Of a stretch of DNA of 51,099 nucleotides, positions 32,633-43,133 are shown piece after piece. A program made the position numbers and the translations under genes. The stretch covers positions 1-51,099 of the forward strand of contig MKRV01000261.1 in NCBI GenBank assembly GCA_001897995.1, in the 5' to 3' direction. The notes below the pieces were generated by a model that worked only from the letters and a program-made list of their open reading frames with translations, was not told where the DNA came from and did not search any database. The DNA is from Alphaproteobacteria bacterium 65-37 (lineage in GTDB: Bacteria > Pseudomonadota > Alphaproteobacteria > Reyranellales > Reyranellaceae). Every line of letters begins with the position of its first letter. Position 1 is the first letter of the stretch.

Positions 32633-33627
32633 TAGAGGAAGGTGACGCGCGTCTCGCGCCCCAGCACCTGCGGCATGCTGGACGGATCGTCGAGCTGGAT
32701 TTCGACCTGAACGACGCGGGCGTCGGTCGACGAGCCGCCGTCGGGCTCGATACGCTGCATGCGCTTCACCGTCGGCGCGACGCGCGAGATCGTCCCCTTG
32801 TAGACCGTCGGGCTGCCGCGGAACGTGACCTCGACCTTGCCGCCCGGCTGCACGCGGCCGATCTGCAATTCGTCGACGTCGGCCAGCACGCGGAGCTGCG
32901 ACAGGTCGACGATCTTGGCGATGCCGCTCGGCGACACACGCTCGCCCTGCCGGGTGTAGATCTGGATCACGACGCCGGCGAGCGGCGAGCGGACTTGCGC
33001 CAGCGCCCGTGTATTGCGCGCGCTCGAGAGCTTGGCCTCGGTGATGGCGATCTCGGTGTCGATCTGGGCGATGTCGCTCTGCAGGGTTTCCTTCTGGACA
33101 CGCAGCTTGGTCTGCTCGCGTTCCAGGTTCTGCTGCGAGATCGAGAGTTCGAGCTGCTTCTGATCCGGCGGCTTGCCGGAGCGCTGCATCTCGAGGCTCT
33201 TGAGCTTCAGCTCCTCGGCCGTGGACTTCACCACGACTTCCTGCATGGCGATCTCGGCCGTACGGTAGCCGCTCACCATGGCCTCGCGCTGCTGCTTGAT
33301 CTTGGCGAGTTCAGCCTCGGTGGTGCGGACCGTGATATCGGCCTTGGGATAGTTCGAAAGGACGGCGATCACCTCGTCCTTCTTCACTTTCTGGCCGTCG
33401 GCGATCTTGAGCTCGATCAGCACGCCGCCACCCTGCGGGTCGCCGGCAATGACCGCTGTGCCGGACGGCGCGTCGGTATAGCCACGCGAAATAAGCGGGG
33501 CCTGGCGAGCAACATCCTGGGCGCTGCTGGTCTGCCGGCTGGGCGTCATCCATAGGGCGACGGCACCAACGGCGACCAGCACCACCAGTCCACCCGCACC
33601 CCATGTGAATTTTCTTGCCTTCGCCAT
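32632..33627 (-). CDS. HlyD/DevB-like periplasmic adaptor (membrane fusion protein)
   Basis: A 331-residue periplasmic adaptor. A single N-terminal membrane helix (residues 8-28) is followed by a beta-barrel/lipoyl region (GVLIELKIADGQKVKKDEVIAVLSN), a long coiled coil (about 95-215, rich in heptad-like K/E/L/Q), the second lipoyl half (LAQVRSPLAGVVIQIYTRQGERV) and a beta-barrel domain. This is the DevB-type member of the DevBCA-like set, linking the permease to an outer-membrane channel. No TolC-like gene is in the window, although a Wza-like export lipoprotein gene is adjacent upstream, which is an unusual pairing. It begins the three-gene DevBCA-like unit with a 40-base gap to the wza-like gene. 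Confidence 0.92.
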   Translation of the reverse strand: MAKARKFTWGAGGLVVLVAVGAVALWMTPSRQTSSAQDVARQAPLISRGYTDAPSGTAVIAGDPQGGGVLIELKIADGQKVKKDEVIAVLSNYPKADITVRTTEAELAKIKQQREAMVSGYRTAEIAMQEVVVKSTAEELKLKSLEMQRSGKPPDQKQLELSISQQNLEREQTKLRVQKETLQSDIAQIDTEIAITEAKLSSARNTRALAQVRSPLAGVVIQIYTRQGERVSPSGIAKIVDLSQLRVLADVDELQIGRVQPGGKVEVTFRGSPTVYKGTISRVAPTVKRMQRIEPDGGSSTDARVVQVEIQLDDPSSMPQVLGRETRVTFL

Positions 33628-33667
33628 ACGGAATTATACCAAAAAACGGCTGGGATTTCTTCCCTGA

Positions 33668-34798
33668 TCAGAACGACGTCGCCGGGATAACCGTGCCTCT
33701 CGCGACACCCACAATCGAGAACGTGCGATAGATCGATGTCAGGATTTTGTCGTACTCGTAGAGAGGTGCGTTCGTGACGTAGATCACATCGCGCGGCTGA
33801 ACCGGGAACTGTTGCGCGATGAAAATAGAGACTGGCTGGTAGAGGTCCAGTCGAAAAACGCGAGCCCGGGATGTGGGATCCTTCTGCAAATCCCCCATTC
33901 TGAACACATAAACGCCCGTTTTGTTTGCTCGCTGATCGGCCAGTCCTCCGACCGCGCCGAGCGCTTCGAGCAGGCTGAGGTTCTGCTTCGACATCTCGAC
34001 ATTGCCGGATTTCATTACCGCGCCCAGCACAGTGTAGACGCGCGAATTGGGACGAACGACGATCTCGTCGCCCTTCTGCAAAGCTATGTCACGGCCGGAG
34101 AGCAGATCGTAATACTGCGTCTGCAGGATCACCCGGCCCTGGCGACGCACGACGACCTCGACCTGATTGGACGGGCTGGCCGACGCGCCGGGCTGCGAGC
34201 CGCCGCCCACGACACCGCCGGCACGGGCAATCGCTTCGCTGGCCGTGCGCACGCCGTCGAGCAACGAGATGCGTCCCGGCTGCTTGACGTCGCCGGACAC
34301 GCTCACCGTATGCGTGCGGTCGGCGACGAACTCGACGATCACTTGCGGATCCTGCGCCTTGCCCGACGCCCTGACCTGTTCGGTGATCTTCTGCTCGATC
34401 TGTCCGAGGTCCATGCCGGCGACACGAACGGTTCCGACGAAGGGCACGGCGATCGTGCCGTCGTCCGTCACTCTCTGGACGCCGAAGTCGGCTCCCGGCC
34501 GCTGGATCGTCGGGAAGATGCTGCCCTCGTAGGGCTCGAAAATGCGCACCTTGATGACGTCGCCCGGCGCGACGGAAATGCGGCCGCCGGACGAGAGATT
34601 GCTGGTGGTCGACGGAACGTCGACAGGCGCCGGCTGGCTATAGCTCGCGATCGTGGTCGGTGTGAGGTCGACGACGTCGAACGGCAGCGCCTCCGTGCTC
34701 GTGGCCCCGGCGCCCCCCATCCAGGGACCGTCGCCCGGGATCGCCGTGCAACCTGCGAGACCGATGCCCAAGCCGAGGACAATGGCGATAGGGCGCAT
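33668..34798 (-). CDS. Wza-like polysaccharide export lipoprotein (Poly_export + SLBB)
   Basis: An outer-membrane polysaccharide export (OPX) protein of 376 residues from the ATG at 34798. The N-terminus MRPIAIVLGLGIGLAGC is a lipoprotein signal with lipobox LAGC (C17). The polysaccharide export domain begins ISVAPGDVIKVRIFEPYEG and is followed by SLBB repeats at VSVSGDVKQPGRISLLDGVRTASEAIARAGG and YTVLGAVMKSGNVEMSKQNLSLLEALGAVGG. A frame from GTG at 34876 adds 26 residues before the signal peptide and cannot be excluded; neither start has a strong ribosome site. It would form the ring that lets polysaccharide cross the outer membrane. No Wzc-like tyrosine kinase is in the window, so it probably works with the Wzm/Wzt ABC exporter, as in ABC-dependent capsules. 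GC content is lower than in the neighbouring core genes. Confidence 0.9.
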   Translation of the reverse strand: MRPIAIVLGLGIGLAGCTAIPGDGPWMGGAGATSTEALPFDVVDLTPTTIASYSQPAPVDVPSTTSNLSSGGRISVAPGDVIKVRIFEPYEGSIFPTIQRPGADFGVQRVTDDGTIAVPFVGTVRVAGMDLGQIEQKITEQVRASGKAQDPQVIVEFVADRTHTVSVSGDVKQPGRISLLDGVRTASEAIARAGGVVGGGSQPGASASPSNQVEVVVRRQGRVILQTQYYDLLSGRDIALQKGDEIVVRPNSRVYTVLGAVMKSGNVEMSKQNLSLLEALGAVGGLADQRANKTGVYVFRMGDLQKDPTSRARVFRLDLYQPVSIFIAQQFPVQPRDVIYVTNAPLYEYDKILTSIYRTFSIVGVARGTVIPATSF

Positions 34799-34913
34799 AC
34801 CGGCGCGCAACCAACTCCGAACTGTCAAATCCCTGTCTCCGTTCAGAACGGTCGCTGCGTTATTCGCCAGCGCCACGTCCCACAGCGTGGTCCTGCCTCA
34901 GCAGGCGCAGTAA

Positions 34914-35297
34914 TTAACCCGCGGCGCCACGCCGGTGCAAGCGTTCCGCAGGATCACCCACAACCCCTTGTGTGAGCCGGCGGGTCGCATCCATAACATC
35001 GGGCGCAACGTCGAACAGCTCCGAGAAGCCGCTCACGAGCAGGCAATCCGCGGCCGGCCCTGAAAAACGACACAGAACGACCTTCGCGCCGACGTCGGTA
35101 GCGCGGTGGAACACCGTTGCAAGAGTCCGCACTCCTGCTGCGCTCATATACGAGACGTCACTGCCATCAATGATCAGCCGCCCGTTGGGCCGAAGCTCCC
35201 GCAGGATCGAGGCTTCGACGGATCCGGCGGTTGCCGAGTCCACGTGCGTCGGCAGCATGACGGTGGAAATGGATTTGCCCGTGGTTGCGTTGTTCAT
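34914..35297 (-). CDS. STAS-domain protein (anti-sigma factor antagonist-like)
   Basis: A 127-residue STAS protein of the SpoIIAA/RsbV type. The core reads LIIDGSDVSYMSAAGVRTL (41-59), with S52 at the position normally phosphorylated by a cognate anti-sigma kinase (DSSG/MSSAG motif), then AKVVLCRFSGPAADCLLVSGFSELFDV. GAGGAC precedes the ATG at 35297. Its start overlaps the stop of the GT21-like gene by four bases (ATGA), so both are translated from one message. No kinase or phosphatase partner lies within the window. STAS proteins embedded in polysaccharide operons can act as switches on the biosynthetic machinery; that role is inferred from location. Confidence 0.9.
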   Translation of the reverse strand: MNNATTGKSISTVMLPTHVDSATAGSVEASILRELRPNGRLIIDGSDVSYMSAAGVRTLATVFHRATDVGAKVVLCRFSGPAADCLLVSGFSELFDVAPDVMDATRRLTQGVVGDPAERLHRRGAAG

Positions 35298-36436
35298 GCC
35301 GATGTCCTCGATGCATTTCTACCGCGGCTGCGCCACTCTCCGCCAAGATCGGTGCCCCGCCAGGGGATGCGCCGGCCGGTCAACGCCGATAGGGCGAGAA
35401 CCGGCGCCAGCATCTCGCGAACGAGGGCCGCCGCCGCAGCCGGCCAGCCGAATGCCAAGCCCCTGCCTGCCATGAACCATTTCTCGCCGGCGAGCCAGGC
35501 GACCAAATGTGCGACCAGCGCGAGCCCGATCAGGCTCCCCCCTGCCCCTGCCAGCGCCAGCGTCGCGGCGCCTGCGGCCCCGGTGGCGACCGCGCCGATG
35601 GCCGGCTCCCACAACACCAGCGGCCATACCGGCAACCGAAGCCGCGTACGCGCCCAGCGGACCTGCCGCCGCCACACCGCCGGCCACGGACGGGCCCCCA
35701 GCGGCAGACGCACCATGACGTCCCCCAGCCGTGCCGCCAGCCCAAGCTCCCGCACCGAACGGACGACCGAGTAGTCGTCGGCTATCCAGCGGTTGAAGCC
35801 GCGCCAGTTACCGATGCGCTGCAGCGTGTCGTTCGCCAACAAGGTGACGCCGCCGGAGGCCACGGCGATGCCCAGACGGTCGGCGGCCAACAGGAAGCGC
35901 GCCTGATGTCCATCGATGTAGGCACGCTCGACTTCCGCCGCGAAGTTCTGCGGTGCTTCCGCCGCCTTCAGGGCCAGGACCAGTCCGACCTTGTCCGACA
36001 GCGGCGCCGCCGCGCGGCAGAGCTCGTCCGGTTTCATCAGGATGCCGGCGTCGCATAGCGCCACCACGGTGCGACTCGCGGCCTCCAGCCCCTTGCGGAC
36101 GTTGTTCATCTTGGGATTGAAGGTGTCGTCGCTGCCGACCAGGATCGGCGCCCCGGGCCAGAGCGCCCGCGTCGGGGCCACGGCGCCATCGTCGGCGCTT
36201 GCGACGCAGATCAGGATCTCCGCGCCGGCATCGGTCAGCGCCTTCAACGAGCGCACATAGGCCGGCGAAGCATCCTGGGCCCCTGCCATCGGGGCAACGA
36301 TACTGAAGTCGGCAGGCTTGTGACGGGACGCCGCGGCCGACCTAGGCGTCCGTGCCAATGCCGCACTGGCCCAGTGCACGGCCGTCCCGACCGTCCACCA
36401 GCCCAACCCGAGCCACACCAGGGCGCCCGGCTCCAT
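35294..36436 (-). CDS. GT21-like (ceramide glucosyltransferase/HpnI-type) glycosyltransferase
   Basis: A 380-residue glycosyltransferase resembling the ceramide glucosyltransferase (GT21)/HpnI family. The family motifs are present: CVASADDGAV (D82/D83), NPKMNNVRKGLEAA (108-121) typical of this family, CDAGILMKPDEL (D129), ADDYSVVRSVRELG (D220/D221), and RRQVRW (256-261) matching (Q/R)xxRW. Membrane helices flank the catalytic domain (about 5-28, and three to four after 270). Homologues transfer a sugar from a nucleotide donor to a lipid such as ceramide or a hopanoid. It starts six bases after the Wzt-like gene. A lipid acceptor would fit a glycolipid-anchored polysaccharide, but the acceptor is unknown. 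Confidence 0.85.
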   Translation of the reverse strand: MEPGALVWLGLGWWTVGTAVHWASAALARTPRSAAASRHKPADFSIVAPMAGAQDASPAYVRSLKALTDAGAEILICVASADDGAVAPTRALWPGAPILVGSDDTFNPKMNNVRKGLEAASRTVVALCDAGILMKPDELCRAAAPLSDKVGLVLALKAAEAPQNFAAEVERAYIDGHQARFLLAADRLGIAVASGGVTLLANDTLQRIGNWRGFNRWIADDYSVVRSVRELGLAARLGDVMVRLPLGARPWPAVWRRQVRWARTRLRLPVWPLVLWEPAIGAVATGAAGAATLALAGAGGSLIGLALVAHLVAWLAGEKWFMAGRGLAFGWPAAAAALVREMLAPVLALSALTGRRIPWRGTDLGGEWRSRGRNASRTSA

Positions 36437-36442
36437 GGTGCA

Positions 36443-37285
36443 TCACTCGCCCGCGGCCACGCGAGCGGTGTCGGCTTTGTCGGTGTCAGTCTTGGCGGTG
36501 TCTGTCTTGCCTGCCGTGAACCGGTTGACGTCGTCCTTCTCGACCAGGAGCGCCCGGTGGTAGTTGCGGATCACGTCGTTGGGATCGCCCTGCTCGCGGA
36601 TTCGCCCTTCCTCGATCCAGATCGCGCGGGTGCACAGGCGGCGCACCTCAGCCATCGAATGCGAGACGAACAGCAAGGTGCCGGTCTTGCGGAAATTGTC
36701 GATCCAGTCGAGGCACTTGCGCTGGAAGGCGGCATCGCCGACCGACAACGCCTCGTCGACCACCAGGATCTCGGCTTCGACATGGGCGCAGATCGAGAAG
36801 GCAAGACGCGTGCGCATGCCCATCGAGTAGTGCTTGACCGGCTGGTCCATGTAGTCGCCGATGCCGGCGAACTCGGCGATCGAATCGAACTTGCGCAGCA
36901 CTTCGGCGCGCTTCAGCCCGAGCACCGCACCGCCGATCATCACGTTCTCGCGCCCCGACAGCTCCATGTCGAAGGTCGAGCCCAGCGCCAGCACCGGCGC
37001 GATACGGCCGCTGACGCGCAGCTCGCCGTGGCTCGGCAGGGTCATGCCGCAGATCACCTGCAGCAGGGTGGACTTGCCGCAGCCGTTGCGGCCCAGGATG
37101 CCGATGCTCTCGCCGCGCCGTACCTCGAGGCTGATGTCGCGCAGCACCCAGAACGGCTTGAAGTACGACTTCCACCAGCCGAGCAGGACCTGTTTCAGCC
37201 AGTCGTTGCGATGGGCGTAGAGTTGGAAGGCCTTGCCGAGGTGTTTCGCCTCGACGACGACCTCAGAGGACGTCGACGATGACAT
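36443..37285 (-). CDS. Polysaccharide ABC transporter ATP-binding protein (Wzt/KpsT-like)
   Basis: A 280-residue ATPase of the ABC-2 polysaccharide exporter type. Walker A is GRNGCGKS (65-72), the linker ALGSTFDMELSGREN (99-113) is characteristic of KpsT/Wzt, the signature is YSMGM (153-157), and Walker B is ILVVDEALSVGD (173-184). The C-terminal extension is short, lacking the carbohydrate-binding domain of long Wzt proteins, so it resembles KpsT. The last 20 residues form a repetitive tail (KTDTAKTDTDKADTA). Its ATG overlaps the end of the permease gene by 23 bases. It precedes GT21-like and STAS genes and couples with the permease to export a lipid-linked polysaccharide across the inner membrane. 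Confidence 0.94.
   Translation of the reverse strand: MSSSTSSEVVVEAKHLGKAFQLYAHRNDWLKQVLLGWWKSYFKPFWVLRDISLEVRRGESIGILGRNGCGKSTLLQVICGMTLPSHGELRVSGRIAPVLALGSTFDMELSGRENVMIGGAVLGLKRAEVLRKFDSIAEFAGIGDYMDQPVKHYSMGMRTRLAFSICAHVEAEILVVDEALSVGDAAFQRKCLDWIDNFRKTGTLLFVSHSMAEVRRLCTRAIWIEEGRIREQGDPNDVIRNYHRALLVEKDDVNRFTAGKTDTAKTDTDKADTARVAAGE
36463..36510. repeat. Short imperfect tandem repeat coding the Wzt-like C-terminal tail
   Basis: Degenerate 12- to 18-base units around GGTGTC(A/T)GTCTTG (plus strand) encode repeated TDTAKTD-type residues at the end of the Wzt-like protein. The repeated register suggests slippage growth. Copy number could vary between strains without disturbing the frame where the unit length is a multiple of three. 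Confidence 0.6.
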
Positions 37286-38141
37286 TCCGATACCTGTCGA
37301 AGAACCAGTAGCCGAAATAGAAGCTGAACAGCGAAATAAACAATGTCCAGCCGTAGAGGATCATGTTGGGCAATCTGCCCCCCAGCACCAAGTCGCGCAG
37401 AATTTCGACAAAGCAAACCAGCGCATTGCCATACATCCAAAAATCGTAGGGCGCCGGCACCATCGACGGCAGATAGAAAATCGGCGTCGCAAACATGAAA
37501 AGAGGCACGATCGTGATCATCAGATAGCCGGCATCCCGCGTGAATGCTCCGAGAGCCGCCAGGAACCATGACATGCCGATCAAGAACGCGATAAACGGGA
37601 TGAAAATGAACGGCAGCAACAGCACCGTCACGGGCAGCTCGCCAATCACCGCCAATTGGAACAGCAGCATCACCCCCAAGGAGATCAGCGTATAGGCCGT
37701 GGCGCGCAGCGTCGAGATCACCGCCAGCATGTCGCTGGGAAAGATCGTCTGCTTGATGAAATGGGTGTACTCGTGCAGCAGCATCGGTGCACGAAATGCC
37801 ATCTCTGAGAAGAAATTGAAGATGATGAGGCCGCCGAAGATGAATAGGGCGTAACCGGCCTGGCTCTTGGCCAGATTTTCGGGCAGCGGCAGAGTCAGGG
37901 CCGTGCTGAACACCAAGGAATAGACGGCGATCATCAGCAGGGGGGCAATGATCGCCCAGATCCATCCGGCGATCGACCCCTTGAAGCGCTCGCGAACCTC
38001 GCGCCGCAGGATGGCGGCGATCAGGTCGCGATGCTGCCACATCTGAGCGAACGGCTTCGCCAGGAAGCTCGTGAAGCGCTCGATCGGACCGAGATTCTCG
38101 ACCACGATCTGCTTGCCGTTGACGACTTTCACCGACGGCAT
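37263..38141 (-). CDS. Polysaccharide ABC transporter permease (Wzm/KpsM-like, ABC-2)
   Basis: A 292-residue ABC-2 permease with six membrane helices (about 60-82, 95-118, 138-160, 168-192, 200-220 and 260-280) and the KpsM/Wzm features ILRREVRERFKGSIAGWIWAIIAPLLMIAVYSLVF and FFSEMAFRAPMLLHEYTHFIKQTIFPSD. It forms the channel for a lipid-linked polysaccharide together with the overlapping ATPase. The ATG at 38141 follows AAGAAGGAGAAG. The gene starts 28 bases downstream of the tRNA-Lys and in the same direction, so it may be read from the tRNA promoter. Its base composition is visibly more AT-rich than its neighbours, suggesting transfer. Confidence 0.93.
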   Translation of the reverse strand: MPSVKVVNGKQIVVENLGPIERFTSFLAKPFAQMWQHRDLIAAILRREVRERFKGSIAGWIWAIIAPLLMIAVYSLVFSTALTLPLPENLAKSQAGYALFIFGGLIIFNFFSEMAFRAPMLLHEYTHFIKQTIFPSDMLAVISTLRATAYTLISLGVMLLFQLAVIGELPVTVLLLPFIFIPFIAFLIGMSWFLAALGAFTRDAGYLMITIVPLFMFATPIFYLPSMVPAPYDFWMYGNALVCFVEILRDLVLGGRLPNMILYGWTLFISLFSFYFGYWFFDRYRNVIVDVL

Positions 38142-38169
38142 GAGCCGCGCTTCTCCTTCTTGGGTCCAG

Positions 38170-38244
38170 TGGTGAGCCCGGTAGGGATCGAACCTACGAC
38201 CACCTGATTAAAAGTCAGATGCTCTACCGCTGAGCTACGGGCTC
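38170..38244 (-). tRNA. tRNA-Lys (anticodon TTT)
   Basis: A complete cloverleaf on the minus strand, 75 bases including the encoded CCA. The acceptor arm GAGCCCG pairs with CGGGCTC before the discriminator A. The D-arm contains GCTCAGCGGTAGAGC, the anticodon loop CTTTTAA gives anticodon TTT (plus-strand positions 38210-38212), and the T-arm carries GGTTCGATCC. A TTT anticodon makes it lysine. It lies directly in front of the polysaccharide transport genes; tRNA genes are common integration sites, but I saw no second copy of its 3' end in this window. Confidence 0.97.
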
Positions 38245-38255
38245 GTCCCGGTTCC

Positions 38256-38284
38256 GCGCCGCGGGCCATGGTCCCGCGCGGCGC
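38256..38284. terminator. GC-rich hairpin between coaD and tRNA-Lys
   Basis: Arms GCGCCGCGGG (38256-38265) and CCCGCGCGGCGC (38273-38284), nearly fully complementary with a small bulge, loop CCATGGT. It lies 161 bases past the coaD stop and 12 bases before the tRNA. No T-tract follows on the minus strand, so it is at best a weak or factor-dependent terminator. The rest of the 38285-38445 gap shows nothing recognisable. Confidence 0.3.
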
Positions 38285-38445
38285 CCGTATAAGGTGTGCG
38301 GCCGTTCCGGTCAACGCAGCCCATGGGGTAACAAAGCCGTACATTCCGCAAAATGCTGTTTTTCCGCCCCCGGAATGCGCCGTTTCGCCGGCACCGCCCC
38401 GACTTTCGTCGGCCCGATGCGGCCTTGCCGACGCCACCGGCAGGT

Positions 38446-38952
38446 TCAGTGCCGGCCGAACTTCTGCTTCAGGCGCTCGAAGACGCGCTTGGAGACGAAC
38501 TGCGACGTGTCGCCGCCCAACCGGGCGATGTCCTTCACCAGCGATGAGGCGATGAATTGATGCCGGTCGGAGGCCATCAGGAAGATGGTCTCGATCGCTG
38601 GCTCCATGCGGGCATTCATGTTGGCCATCTGGATCTCGTACTCGAAATCCGAGACGGCACGCAGCCCGCGGATGATCACCGACGCCTGGACCTGGAGCGC
38701 GAAGTGGATCAGCAGTCCCTCGAACGGCACCACCTCGATGCGCTCGCGGTCGGCCTGCGGAAAGTCCGAGATGTCGTCCTTGATGATCTCGATGCGCTCT
38801 TCGAGCGAGAACAGAGGTCCCTTGCCGATGTTGATCGCCGGCCCGATCACCAGCTTGTCGACGAGTCGCAGCGAACGGCGCACGACTTCCATGTGCCCAC
38901 TGGTGATGGGATCGAACGTGCCCGGATAGACCCCGGTGCGTTCCACGGCCAT
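38446..38952 (-). CDS. coaD: Phosphopantetheine adenylyltransferase CoaD
   Basis: A 168-residue enzyme that transfers AMP from ATP to 4'-phosphopantetheine, the penultimate step of coenzyme A synthesis. The nucleotidyltransferase motif GTFDPITSGH lies at 11-20, with IRGLRAVSDFEYEIQMANMN near 93-112 and the ASSLVKDIARLGGD loop near 134-147. GGGGGGAA precedes the ATG. It follows gyrA by 70 bases on the same strand, the gene order common in alphaproteobacteria. Confidence 0.97.
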   Translation of the reverse strand: MAVERTGVYPGTFDPITSGHMEVVRRSLRLVDKLVIGPAINIGKGPLFSLEERIEIIKDDISDFPQADRERIEVVPFEGLLIHFALQVQASVIIRGLRAVSDFEYEIQMANMNARMEPAIETIFLMASDRHQFIASSLVKDIARLGGDTSQFVSKRVFERLKQKFGRH

Positions 38953-39022
38953 ATGTTCCCCCCGCTCCGCAACGATTCGTTCGCTGACTGCGACGGCGAA
39001 GTCTTAGCGACACGTCCGATCC

Positions 39023-41872
<2,850 letters not shown>

Positions 41873-41934
41873 GAAAAACCTGGTTTTTATCTCTATTGGT
41901 GGCTCTTCCGGACACTCCGGAGGGGCGATTTCGC

Positions 41935-41963
41935 ACACTAGCAAAACGGCCCCGGAACACCAA
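41935..41963 (-). promoter_or_regulatory. Candidate gyrA promoter
   Basis: On the minus strand TTGGTG (41963-41958) and TAGTGT (41940-41935) are separated by exactly 17 bases, an acceptable sigma-70-type pair. It lies about 60 bases before the gyrA GTG. The leader between contains TCCGGA twice (41907-41912 and 41916-41921), a small hairpin with a three-base loop. Confidence 0.4.
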
Positions 41964-41987
41964 CTAAAATCGCTCTGGGAGGCACCC

Positions 41988-42016
41988 TTTAACTGATTGA
42001 TTTTATTGCCTAAATT
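41988..42016 (+). promoter_or_regulatory. Candidate promoter for the HAD/DCC genes
   Basis: TTTAAC (41988-41993), a 17-base AT-rich spacer and TAAATT (42011-42016) stand about 34 bases before the proposed TTG start of the HAD gene. This is the most AT-rich stretch of the divergent gap between gyrA and that gene. Confidence 0.4.
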
Positions 42017-42049
42017 CTGCCCGCAAACACTCCCCGGAAAGGCCCCCTC

Positions 42050-42691
42050 TTGAGCTCGAAAACACCCCCTCCCCGGCCCTCCGTCGCGGTCTTCGATTTC
42101 GGCGGCGTCCTGATCGATTGGAACCCCCGCCATCTCTATCGGAGCCTGATTCCAGATGCTGCCGAGATGGAGGATTTCCTGGCCCAGGTGACCACCCGCG
42201 CCTGGCATGAACCGCAGGACCATGGCGGCGACCCGGCCGCTGCCACCCGCGCCCTCCAGGCCCTCCATCCCGGCAAGGAAGAGCTGATCGCCGCCTTCTA
42301 CGGCCGCTTCGACGAAATGTGCGCCCATGCCTTCGCACCCATGGCCGACCTCGTCGAGCGCCTGCATGAAGGCGGCACGTCGCTCTACCTGCTGTCGAAC
42401 GCGCCGAACCTGCTCGATCCCTGGCTACGCGGACCGGCCCAGACCCGCCACCCCTTTCTCGGCCGTTTCCAGAATTACGTGGTCTCGGGCCTTGTCGGCG
42501 TCTCCAAGCCCGACGCCGCCATCTATCAGTTGGTGTGCCGCACCGGCGGCTTCCGGCCCGAGGAGGCGGTGTTCGTCGACGACGTCCTGGCGAACGTCGA
42601 GGGCGCCCGCGCGATCGGCATGAGCGCCGTCCATCATCGGTCGGCCGATGGCACCATCGCCGAGTTGCGGACGCTGGGACTGCCCGCATGA
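42050..42691 (+). CDS. HAD-superfamily hydrolase (subfamily IA, YihX-like)
   Basis: A 213-residue haloacid dehalogenase-type hydrolase with all four motifs: [12 protein letters not shown] (nucleophile D16, with G18 in place of the second aspartate, as in YihX-like proteins); [11 protein letters not shown] near 109-117; III, the lysine of VSKPDAAIY near 148; and [16 protein letters not shown] near 175-188. The helical cap is short. Members act on phosphorylated sugars or other small phosphoesters; the substrate is unknown. No ATG fits: the proposed start is TTG at 42050 with GGAAAGG upstream, and starts further inside would remove motif I. It is followed by the DCC gene ten bases later. Confidence 0.85.
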   Translation: MSSKTPPPRPSVAVFDFGGVLIDWNPRHLYRSLIPDAAEMEDFLAQVTTRAWHEPQDHGGDPAAATRALQALHPGKEELIAAFYGRFDEMCAHAFAPMADLVERLHEGGTSLYLLSNAPNLLDPWLRGPAQTRHPFLGRFQNYVVSGLVGVSKPDAAIYQLVCRTGGFRPEEAVFVDDVLANVEGARAIGMSAVHHRSADGTIAELRTLGLPA

Positions 42692-42701
42692 CGGCGCCGG
42701 C

Positions 42702-43133
42702 GTGAAAATTCCGGCGGCCCTCGCCGAGCTGCCGCGGCCGCTCTATTTCTTCGATGGCCACTGCGTGCTCTGCAGCCGCTTCGTGGCGTTTTGCCTGAAG
42801 CGCGATCCCCGCGGACGGCTCAAGTTCGCCAGCGCTCAGTCGGCCACCGGGACCCGGGTCGTCACGGCCCTCGGCCTTCCCGAAGACACGCTCGATCGCA
42901 CCATCCTGCTGCTCGACGGCGATGACGTCCTGGCACGCTCGGCCGCCGTGCTGCGCGCGCTGCGCTACGTCGAGGGTCCGGCGCGCCTGCTGCAGCCGCT
43001 GGCCCTGGTGCCCGCTTTCTTTCGCGATCCCTTGTACGATCTGATCGCCCGCAACCGCATCCGCTGGTTCGGCCGCCGCGACACCTGCCTGGTACCGTCG
43101 CCGGACACAAGAAGCCGCTTCATCGATCTGTGA
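42702..43133 (+). CDS. DCC family (DUF393) thiol-disulfide oxidoreductase-like protein
   Basis: A 143-residue protein of the DCC family, named for the conserved motif seen here as FFDGHCVLCSRFV (D18, C21, C24), with the typical KFASAQS, ALGLPEDTLDRTILLLDGDDV and DPLYDLIARNRIRWFGR segments. The CxxC pair on a thioredoxin-like fold suggests disulfide chemistry, but no member's physiological role is certain. The GTG at 42702 is the only start leaving room after the HAD stop (10 bases). Its 3' end overlaps the convergent saccharopine-dehydrogenase-like gene by 14 bases. Confidence 0.88.
   Translation: MKIPAALAELPRPLYFFDGHCVLCSRFVAFCLKRDPRGRLKFASAQSATGTRVVTALGLPEDTLDRTILLLDGDDVLARSAAVLRALRYVEGPARLLQPLALVPAFFRDPLYDLIARNRIRWFGRRDTCLVPSPDTRSRFIDL

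Noticed and set aside
38170..38244. Attachment-site duplicate of the tRNA-Lys 3' end within the window.
   Set aside because: I found no second copy of the T-arm/acceptor sequence, so an island boundary is not shown here.
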